A stretch of DNA of 64,000 nt from Marisa cornuarietis (Eukaryota > Mollusca > Gastropoda > Architaenioglossa > Ampullariidae): assembly GCA_004794655.1 (NCBI GenBank), contig SMMW01000087.1, positions 186,001 to 250,000 of the forward strand, given 5' to 3'. Positions 54,901-64,000 of this stretch are shown here, piece after piece. The position numbers and the translations under genes were made by a program. Under the pieces are notes generated by a model. It had not been told where the DNA came from. It made no database searches and was given only the letters and a program-made list of their open reading frames with translations. Every line of letters begins with the position of its first letter. The first letter of the stretch is position 1.

Positions 54901-57614
54901 CGCTCACTTTCTCCCTATGTCTTTCATCCTTAGACGTGACAGCTGCTATTATTTTAGACGCTCAAAGTTTGAGGTGATCGTGACTAAACCTTGTTCATTC
55001 TCAGGACAATTTATTTTTGTCTGTGAACTCTCCTTACAAAAAACACGACATCGCCCACAAATCAACGAACCTCGAACTACGTTGGAACCACCAGCCTTCG
55101 TGCGGTGTCCGTCACGACACGTGACTCACTCATTTTTTGCTTACGACGTCAGCAGCAGCTGTTGGACTGACATGCCTGACTCCAGTTGGTTCCAAGACAC
55201 GGCTCTGGTGCCTGTCTCTCCTCATTTCTCTTGCACCCTAGGGTACCAGCGAGTTGCTTACACCCTAGTTTGTGATCATCGTTTTGACTGCAGCGACGGC
55301 AGTGACGAAACTTTCTGTGAGTTTCTTCCTTGTCCGCCACTTTCTCCCTTCAAGTGTTTCAACAAACAGGTAAACAAAAACAGAAGATCTCAACGATGAG
55401 GGCGCTCAAAGCTTGCACATCGTTTTAAATATGTATTGTAACAAAATTTAGTCGTCAGTAACAGGGATGTTTGATATACATTAGGATTGCATTGTTGCAA
55501 GATAAAAATGTTGCCAATTAATTTACCAGTAATGTAACAGAAGCTGTCCTTGCTTTCAGTGTGTTTCCCAGGAAGCTGTGTGTGATGATGTTATTCAATG
55601 TGTCGACGGCACTGATGAACTAAGCTGCTTACACCAACAGCAACAGGTGAACAAACATTCAACGGGACTACCCCCAGCAATCATGGACCTCAGCACTACA
55701 GGAGAACTCACGATTTTCACCTTAAACCACTCACTTGATTGTCCTGAGACTCACTTTCAGTGCCCTGAGATCGTCTTTTACTGTCTGCCAGTGTACGTGC
55801 GGTGTAACGGCGTGTACGACTGTCCAGGTAAAGAGGACGAGTTGGCGTGTGACACCTACACCTGTCCCGGCTTCTACCGCTGTCGCGCCTCGCACGTGTG
55901 TGTGCACGCTGAACACGTTTGTGACGGCCGGCCTCAGTGTCCACAGGGAGATGACGAGTTGTTATGTAACCTGACTTGTCCTGACACCTGTGTGTGTCAT
56001 GGCCTGGCCTTCACGTGCACAGACTGGTTCCCTCCCCACCAGTACCTTGAACTTCGCTTTCTGGACGCCCGCGCATCTGGTCTGACCCTGAGGGACGTGA
56101 GCAACAACACAATGCTAATTCACCTCAGTTTAGCAAACTGCAACATCACTTCTCTACAACCCGTCAACCTCATCAACCTACGAAGTCTAGATCTCAGCGA
56201 CAACCACATCCACACAATTAACAGTCAGTTTTTATGGAATTTACGAAAGCTCCAGGCCTTATCTCTTGCGGGCAGCCCGTTAGTGTCTTTGTACCCGGTA
56301 GGCAAGGACGTCTTGTTCACCTTTATCTACATAACCATTTTAGATTTTTCTCGTGTACAGATACGCAAGCTAGACGAGGTTTTCCGCAGAATTTTTCCTA
56401 ACCTAACAACATTAAACATTTCATACTGTGACATTCAGAGCGTTGTTAAAGACGCCTTCTATCTCCCCCAGCTTCGCACGCTGGATTTGAGGGGATCCCC
56501 AATGTCTTATTATCCTCAGCAAACATTTAAGTATTTGCGTAAGCTCGAGAAGCTGTATGCAGACAACTACAAAATTTGCTGTCCGGAGAGTCTGCCCGAC
56601 CTGTTGCATGTTCAGGTGTGCGAGGCGCCGTCCGACGAAATCTCCTCCTGCGAGTCGCTCGTTGGCTCAGACGTGTTCCGGGTGTTCTTGGCGATCTTCG
56701 CTACCCTGGCTTTCGCTGGAAACTTGGGTAGCTTCGTGTATCGCGTCTTTGTGAGTAAGAACACCCGGTCTCAAGGCTTCGACGTCTTCGTGACAAACCT
56801 CTGTGTTGTCGACTTTCTGATGGGTGTTTATCTGGCGATGATAGGTGTTGTTGACCGCTTGTTCTTGGGCTCGTACCTGTGGAACGAGGAGTTGTGGAGG
56901 AAGAGCTCACTGTGCACACTGGCAGGCTTCCTGTCTCTATTGTCTTGCGAGGTCTCGCCTTTACTCATCTGCATGATAACATTTGATAGACTTTTGGTCC
57001 TTAAGTTTCCTCTAAGTAACTTTCATTTTTCAAGAGGATCCGCTTGGCTTGCCTCGGGTGCAGTGTGGACCGCAGGATTATTTATTTCCATCATTCCTTT
57101 GTTGCCTATGACGTCACATTGGGAGTTCTATTCCCAGAATGGTTTCTGTATACCACTTCCCATCACACGGAAGACATTTGGTGGAAAAAGTTACGCTTTC
57201 AACATTACAATTGTCTTAAACTCTGTCCTCTTCATCGTCATTGCTATTGGCCAGGTACTTATCTTTTGCTCCGTTCGCGTTAACAGATTGTCCACCTGTA
57301 ATTCTACGAAGAAATCAAAGGACCTTACAATTGCTCGCAGACTGATCACCATAGCAGTGACGGACTTTGTCTGCTGGTTCCCCATCAGCTTGTTAGGGTT
57401 CATGTCTACCAGCGGTACTTTAGTTTCTGTGAAAGCATATGAGCCCATAGTAGTTTTGGCTCTGCCACTCAACTCTGTACTCAATCCCTTTCTGTATACT
57501 TTAAACATCATGCTCGAGAAAAGGCAAAAGAGTAGAGAAATAAAGTTAAAGGGCTATTTAATTTCACAAATTAATATTTGTGACAGTAATTATAAAACTT
57601 TTACGGTGGAGTAG
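51959..57614 (+). CDS. GRL101-like: Gene 3: GRL101-like leucine-rich-repeat GPCR, recent paralogue of gene 1
   Basis: Exons 51959-52706, 53972-54671, 54865-55369 and 55560-57614 have the same lengths and phases as gene 1 (748, 700, 505, 2055 bases), giving 1335 residues without a stop. Domain order and key motifs match gene 1, including Asp-Arg-Leu after TM3, Cys-Trp-Phe-Pro in TM6 and Asn-Pro-Phe-Leu-Tyr in TM7. Differences cluster: about 30 of 251 residues in the exon 1 frame, about 20 in the first 63 residues of exon 4 (LDL-A 3 and the linker to LDL-A 4), but only about 17 in the remaining 620 or so (counts by eye). The 3' flank has lost the AATAAA used by gene 1 and gained a LINE tail. 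Function inferred: cell-surface receptor, ligand unknown. Confidence 0.93.
52707..53971 (+). other. Intron 1 of gene 3
   Basis: Same borders as in gene 1. About 150 bases around 53230-53380 replace a short piece in gene 1. A TG tract (about 53910-53943) lies just before the acceptor ttgcttgtag. Confidence 0.85.
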
Positions 57615-57724
57615 AATTCTTAATATGGTTTTTGTGATAAGGTCGCTTCTTCCAAACATGATCGCTTGATAGGGCCTGTGAATGGGATAAATATCAAGTT
57701 GTCAGTATTAGATGTACTATTAAA
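57615..57724 (+). other. Proximal 3' flank of gene 3
   Basis: Collinear with 6734-6840. No AATAAA before the LINE insertion. Confidence 0.5.
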
Positions 57725-58139
57725 TAATAATAATAATAATAATAATAGTGAAGATTTTTATAGCGCATTTTCACACTCATAGAGAGCATGCTTTTAGCGC
57801 TTAAAACGAGGAAGAGACGTGGACTAAGTAGATACAGAACAAAGGGGACGAAAGAAAACGACAGTACTGACGAAACAGAAAACAAAAAAGGCATCAAGTA
57901 ACAGGAACAGAGAAATATAGTGATTCTGCGAGAAAAATTGGTAAAGTAGCAAGAGGGAAGGGGGAGGGGTTAAGAAGGACTAGCATTGTTGGGACTGTGT
58001 TAGGAGTAATGCTGAAGGTAGAGGTGGGTTTTCAGTGCAGATTTGAAAGATTCAGTTGTAGGAAGGTGGCGGATATGGAAAGGAAGAGAGTTCCATTGTT
58101 TTGCAGCACAGTAGTCCTGTGGCCATATGTTGTTGTTCT
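57725..58139 (-). mobile_element. LINE family A tail inserted in copy 3 only
   Basis: Reading the minus strand gives the last codons of ORF2 (from the Arg-Thr-Thr-Thr-Tyr-Gly block), the stop, the 3' UTR and an ATT tail, closely matching 15885-16308. It interrupts tactattaaa-gggagatgtca, which is continuous in copy 1 at 6836-6855. The insertion is thus younger than the duplication. It lies about 110 bases after the gene 3 stop. Confidence 0.9.
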
Positions 58140-61100
58140 AAATTATAAAAGGGAGATGTCATGCTTTTACTTGTATTTATAAATTCTTTCAAGACTGTAT
58201 ACTGTATGCTGGGTAATTTGTATCGTTAATATAGTCACATTTAATTATCACGCACCTCCTATTTTTCTTATTGATAAATTTTAGGAAATATAGCATGGCA
58301 AAAAACACAAACTAGCATCGTTTCAATAATGAAACATTTATTAGAAATTGCTATCTTACGGCAAATCTTGAATTACGTATTTATGTTGTGCCAAAAACAA
58401 AAGTAGAAAAAGCACACATTACGGAAACTGGTCTTTATAAAAGGTAAACGAGTGACATGTCAACATCTGTGTCAGTGTCACTGCTGTTGTTTGAAAAGAA
58501 AAGTCACAGACACACGTAGCACTGATGGATACACACGTGCTCTTTCAAAATTTTATTAATATTTTATACACAGCGCACAACAATTTCTTTGTCTTTTGTA
58601 TTCTGTTTTTAATAAAACATGATAAGCAGGCGGGTAGACGTCAGTCTCCAAATTTATGGACGTGACTGGGTCCGTCGACTGATTTACGTATTTTTACTCC
58701 TAACACCCGTCTACACAGCTTTCTACAGTTGTGATCATAAATAATTAATTAGACCGCCTGCTTGGCTTACTCAGGAGATTTATGACACTCACCATCCTTA
58801 TTGTTTGTTCCCTGACTCCTCTTTGTGTCTTCTTTGTTGGTCTTTTATTACTTGTCTGCTGAGTTGTTTCCCTTTCCATGGCTCGTTTTGTGTCCACGTC
58901 TTCTGCAGTTTTCTTCGTTAGCATCAATGTGGTCTACATAATTATATATATATATATATCACACGTTGTTATTATTGATTTATTTTTATTACTATAATTA
59001 TCATCATCATTATTATTACGTATTACTGGCCACACTTTAGTTTTATAATGTCTGGCAGTGTTCTTCAATACGACATAAATAAACTTCGTACATTAATATT
59101 AATCAGTCAAAGTCACTTTCCGTCTTTAAGTGATTTAAGTGAATGATTTGGGAATGTCCAGTATACTATCCATCAGCTCAGCTGTCAGCCGTGTCTAATA
59201 ATTTAAGAACTTTTAATAAGTAACTAGTTTGATGTTATCGTAAACTAACATTTATTGTGTCTGCTCAACACGTGTTATGTACTTAAATAATATATATATA
59301 TATAGGCATACTCTTCTTAATGCTAAGAATATTATCTTCCCTCTTTCTTCTGTGTGTGTGTGTGCCTGCGTGCGTGCGTGCGTGTGTGTGAGCGGCCAGT
59401 TTCTTGCAGTCACGGTTTTTATATTTAAGTGCCATCTAGGATGCGTCCGTGCCTTTAAGGTCATAGTGCATCGCAAATATGGTTTCGTGAATTACAATAT
59501 GATGCACGGTGGAGATGACTTATTGTGTAATCAAAAGCCAAATACCTTGTGAGCGAGCATCCTGTGTATGGAAGAGAGACAATATAATGCACCGGAAGTT
59601 TGTGAAAACTCTTAATCGTGTGGATAAATAATTATTGATTCAGACTCAGGTGAAGATTTTGATATTTTAAGGCCTTCGGGAAACTAATTGCCGAACGAGT
59701 AAGACGTGTGTATCACCGCGGTTCACGAATCAGGCCCTCACCTCGTCTAAACAAAATAACACTCTATTTTGTTTTAAGACTTAGCTAAAAGTGTGAAAGA
59801 AAATAAATCATCGGGGACACTTCTTAATTTAATTTATTGTGACTAATAATAGAATGCGTACATCTCCAGAACTTTTGCACATGAACATATTTTAAATGGT
59901 TTAATGTTTATGGACATGAAAGACTCAGAAACCTTAATGTGTTGTCAGCACGGAGGTCAGCTTTACGCGGTATTTGCTGAAGATCTAACCGTTCAAGCTG
60001 TAAGACTAAGAATAATGTATAAGTTAAAGGTTCCTCCACAAGTCAGGTTTGTCGTGTGTAAACACCCCCACAAACCAGGATTTTAGTGTGTAAAGCTGCT
60101 TTTACACGACCCTTAATGACGTGTATGCGAACTTAGAAGAGGAGGGTGGACGTAGCCATCCCTACCTCAGTCGTTCAGACCTCTGTTGGTCTTCTCTCCT
60201 TCCATAGTCACCGCTGAATCTCACGTGCAGTGTGCAGCGGTCAGGGTGACTGGCACCGGTGGCCCAGTCATTTGTAAACATCGCCGATTACATAATCCCA
60301 TCCTACACTGTGTTTTACCCGAAATAGCCCAGAACATCATCTACCGTGTGTATCCTCAGTAGAATAAGTCGCTTTGTCAGAGGTGAAGGACATTCACCTG
60401 TCCTCCGTCGGTACAGCACTTTATCTGATTAATGATTTATCCGCACAGAAGGACTGGGGTTTGACCCCCTTCTATGTAAATAGTATGTAACACGATCAAG
60501 AGCGGAAGTGCGTGCTGATAGTCTGCATGTAATGTTGGAGTGGTTTATATAATGTTGACAGGAAATTTACATAAAAGTTAGCCCTTCTGAATTGAGTTAT
60601 ATATGGGATGGGTGAAAATCAGATGCTGTCATGGATTGTTTTAATCCTGTGCACTTAGAACATTAGCAGCTTCAGCAGAGAAGAAGAAGCTTTTTTTTCA
60701 AACTACGCAGCCGTGTTTAGAGAATTCTTATGCACCACCAGAAAGGGTTACACATGAAAAAGGTCAATGAAGCCTGAAGCTGCAGCCTGAAACAATTAGT
60801 TGAATGTGACAGCACGCTGTACGTATTTCCACCATTAACTGTTTGTGGTCGTAACACCCACACACGTGGTTACAACATGACACAGGTACTTCTGTAGGCT
60901 GTAACACCTGTTCACAGATCTGGCCATCAGGAACTCCGATATCCTTTCCCCTTATCGCACTTGTAAACCAACACAGGGCAAATTAATTGCCATTTCGTGA
61001 AAGCACTTTTCCACCGAAATAACTAGCCATAACAAAACCGTGCAGGTAAAAAGCAGTAAAAAAAATTCTTGTCATGCTACGTTTGATAAAAAAAAACATT

Positions 61101-61490
61101 AATAGTCAGTGATGTAATTTAAATGTTGTTTGTAACTCGGGACATTAGTGGCTCATGATCGTTTAAACATTTTCACGATGATATTTATGATGGCATGAGC
61201 CTTTTCCTAATACAGTGCACGAAAACTATGCTTGGCAACCTCTGAGATATTTCCAGCCCACCATAGCTGACATCCTTCACACAACTTGAGGCACGCGTTA
61301 AGCTAGCATCGGTACAAGACTTTAAATACAATAAAAATATAAGCCTGATAACAGACTACATACCGGAGTGTACTTACCGCAGACAACACAAAATATGTTT
61401 ATTAGGGAAGTGTTATTGGATAACTGCATATTAAAACAGTGGAAGATGTGTGACAAAATTTACAGTTTAGTGTCATGTTTATTACGGGTA
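58140..61490 (+). other. 3' flank of gene 3, duplicated, no gene
   Basis: Collinear with 6850-11460 but lacking the 316-base block (6971-7286) and the hAT element of copy 1, and carrying an extra segment of about 80 bases near 59695-59775. First AATAAA after the gene 3 stop is at 58611-58616. Short TA and TG repeats at 58945-58960, 59290-59303 and 59350-59390. Confidence 0.65.
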
Positions 61491-61493
61491 TAT

Positions 61494-61848
61494 GTCGCTA
61501 TTGGTTGTTTTTCCTTTGACCAGATAGTCTTATTATATATTATTGTAATAATATGTTATTACTACTTTTCCACTGTGGATGGAAAGTGCGTAATTCAGCT
61601 CCCTACTCACTTTATCTCTTTCTCTAGATTTGTATGTTTAAGTTGGTGTAGATTTTTATATGTTAGTTTTCAGTTGATGTAGATTTGAATTATGACGTTA
61701 CATTGACTATATGTAAAACTGTGGCATTAAATTGTAAAACTGTAATGTTAAGGACCTAAACAATTGGTGACATATCACGCTCATTATACTAATCACGAGA
61801 AATTAAATAAAAACGATTTCCTCGCCTGTCCAAATCTCTTTTGGGGTC

Positions 61849-61921
<73 letters not shown>

Positions 61922-62323
61922 CATTAGTACCGGTGAATCATTGCTGACCACAGTCAGTGAAAATTCATTTTCGAAGAAAGCCTCATCCAAGTCATCAAAG
62001 CGCTGTATAAATGCTGACCCTCTACCACGAAGATAAAAGCAAAGATACCAAATCACTTCAAACAGTTATACATTGATCTCTCCTAGCGATGTAAACAAAA
62101 CGACCCCTAAACAACGGCACACTTATATTTAAACAAAATGTAAACAAATAAACAATCACATGCCAAAGACTGCCACCGACCACAAATTAGACGACAACGA
62201 ACGTTCATTCAGCAAGAAGACGACATCGAACTGTCCTCTCACCCCTATAAAAAAACAAATTCACGTGACACCAAGAAACCCTGAATCTTGGTCAGTTAGG
62301 CAGTGTTTCAGTTGATTTTTTAT
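61494..62323. other. 830-base block present only in duplication copy 3
   Basis: Absent between 11460 and 11463 of copy 1. It contains a long TG microsatellite (61852-61920) and AT-rich sequence with no recognised ORF. Cannot be assigned to insertion or deletion from these two copies alone. Confidence 0.6.
61852..61920. repeat. TG microsatellite
   Basis: About 34 TG units. Confidence 0.95.
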
Positions 62324-62990
62324 CACTTCATTCTTCTGGAGCCATTTTTCCTCTAAAATGGGACCTGTAGAAATTCTTCCCTGACCATCATCGTTACAGT
62401 ACCGTTGTAGAATCACTGTAATGCCCTCAACACCTGGACCAGTGTAATTCGGTCTCATTAACTATGATATGAAAAGTTAGGTTTGAATCACACATTACTC
62501 TCTGATATTCTGTATCGTCCGTTCAATCTTCATATATCATCCTGTCTGTACTTGCTGTGTGTAAAGAGTTCTACATGCTTGCCCTAAGTTACTGCAATGC
62601 TTCTATTGTCCCACGACAATACATCACGATGCTGTTTGTGTCCTCAGTTCCATGCAGCGACTGTCAATACGAGGTAGCGTGAGGCGCAGAAGCCTTTGTT
62701 CTACACAGGAGCTCAGCCAGGTGATGTCAGCTCACCTCCCGCTGTTCCTCCCGGCCACGTACGTCAGAGGGAACTAACAACAGAAATGTCAAAGTAACAA
62801 ATGAGCGAAATGAAAAGATTAAATTAAGCTTGTTTTCATTGATCACGTGACTTTTTATCTGGCGACGTGAAATCGCTTTTGATGTAGTTTCCTTTTCGCC
62901 GCCAGGGTTCTACATGATTTTTTTTATCTGTCTCTTTTTTCCATCCGAGGGTTATGCCACAGTTACCTATTCTATTAACTAGAGTTTAAG
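62324..62990. other. Duplicated sequence without gene
   Basis: Collinear with about 11463-12135. No feature recognised. Confidence 0.5.
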
Positions 62991-62996
62991 GACTGA

Positions 62997-63101
<105 letters not shown>

Positions 63102-63104
63102 TTA

Positions 63105-63339
63105 AGCCTAGAGGAGAGTTCACATCCGACCCTTTCTGTCAGATTACGCCGCCATATTCCTCATGTCCACTTTTGCGTTGTCGCGGCTGGATAACTGCAA
63201 CTTTCTGTCGATTTCCCTAACGACCTACTGGATAAAACTCAAAGAGGTCAGCAGACCATGCTACACCATCCTTCTCGAGTTTCAGTAGCTGCCATTTCCA
63301 GTTTCCCTTTTTTACAAGATCGTCATACTGTCGGTCCTT
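63105..63339 (+). pseudogene. LINE tail remnant cut by the duplication edge (copy 3)
   Basis: Matches 12155-12387, including the decayed Leu-Asp-x-Cys-Asn block. The rest of the LINE remnant seen in copy 1 (12388-12545) is missing, so the breakpoint falls inside it. Confidence 0.5.
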
Positions 63340-64000
63340 GTCATATGATAACTAGGTTATAGGGCTATAGTGTTGGTGTCACACTTCTACTTTATGCACG
63401 AGTCAGACAGACTAACATAAGGTAGAATAGATAGCTTGGGAAACGAATTAGCTTGCAAGGCAGTGTTACGGCAACAGCCGCCTTGTTGGTGCCAGCCAGA
63501 GTAGTGGACAAAAGGACCAGGTGGGCTTCACCGCCGTGTATCTCTTTAAGATAAGTTAGGTCGGGGGGAATGGATGGCCGCTTACGTCAGCACTAGCGCA
63601 GGACAGAAGCGGGTAACGGCGGCTATCGCCGCAGGGGGTTCTTCCAAGAGGAGAGATCCCAGGCCACGGCGTGGCCGTTAATTACGGGTACCTAGAGTGG
63701 GACAACAGCGCTTCTGGTTATTGTCAGTGACTGGACGCCAGTAGTGAATAGAGAGGCAGACGTGATGACGCCGTAGTCAGATCGCGTCACTAGTAGAGTG
63801 GGCAGGAATAAGTCAGGAGCGACCACCTGTCTGTCATGTGTTAGCTAGGTAGTGATTGGATGTAGCTATGTAGCAGAAAGTTGGAAGGAAGAGTGTATGT
63901 ATGCTTGACCAATCGTGAGAGAGAATGATCCTCACGGATGAGGATTTAGCATAGAGACCGGCGAGAACTCATGGTCTTTCGCACTGGAATCTCGAGGGAG
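63340..64000. other. Unassigned sequence beyond the duplication
   Basis: More GC-rich than the rest. Starts tgtcatatgataac right at the breakpoint. No ORF and no match noticed elsewhere in the window. It could be the edge of another mobile element, such as a long terminal repeat, running off the window. Confidence 0.3.

Overview
This window looks like nuclear DNA of a mollusc, most likely a gastropod. It is AT-rich and full of microsatellites and decayed transposons. The genes have introns with ordinary GT-AG borders, and the only host genes I can assemble belong to the GRL101-like receptor family, first described from the pond snail Lymnaea stagnalis. I cannot name the species.

Three GRL101-like receptor genes can be assembled exon by exon. 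Gene 1 (+, 1082-6733) and gene 3 (+, 51959-57614) are near-identical paralogues with identical exon lengths. Gene 2 (-, 50676-36362) is a diverged paralogue that starts head-to-head with gene 3. Each gene has four coding exons with the same splice phases and encodes about 1335 residues. The order is: signal peptide, a diverged N-terminal (possibly CUB-like) region, CUB domain, LDL-receptor A module, C-type-lectin-like domain, four more LDL-A modules, leucine-rich repeats with cysteine-rich caps, and a rhodopsin-type seven-helix bundle.

Layout. 1-12387 and about 50903-63339 are two copies of a segmental duplication of about 12.4 kb carrying genes 1 and 3. The copies differ by datable insertions and indels: a hAT transposon only in copy 1, a LINE tail only in copy 3, and several indels. 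12388-36300 is mostly mobile-element sediment: LINE tails, a tRNA-derived SINE with target duplication, an ORF1 with two stops, a decayed L1/Tx1-like LINE, a mariner-like TIR element, a candidate CCCAGCAAAC-ended element, a tandem repeat of about 235 bp with a clean MITE insertion, and a foldback element. 36300-50760 holds gene 2, whose second intron (7.8 kb) is inflated by antisense LINEs. 63340-64000 is outside the duplication and unrecognised.

How the genes may work together: they look like a local receptor family growing by duplication. In the two recent copies the seven-helix part is nearly unchanged, while the N-terminal exon and one inter-module linker have changed much more. That fits ligand-side diversification around a conserved signalling core, or gene conversion of the 3' exon. 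Ligands are unknown. All comparisons are by eye; no alignment program or database was used.
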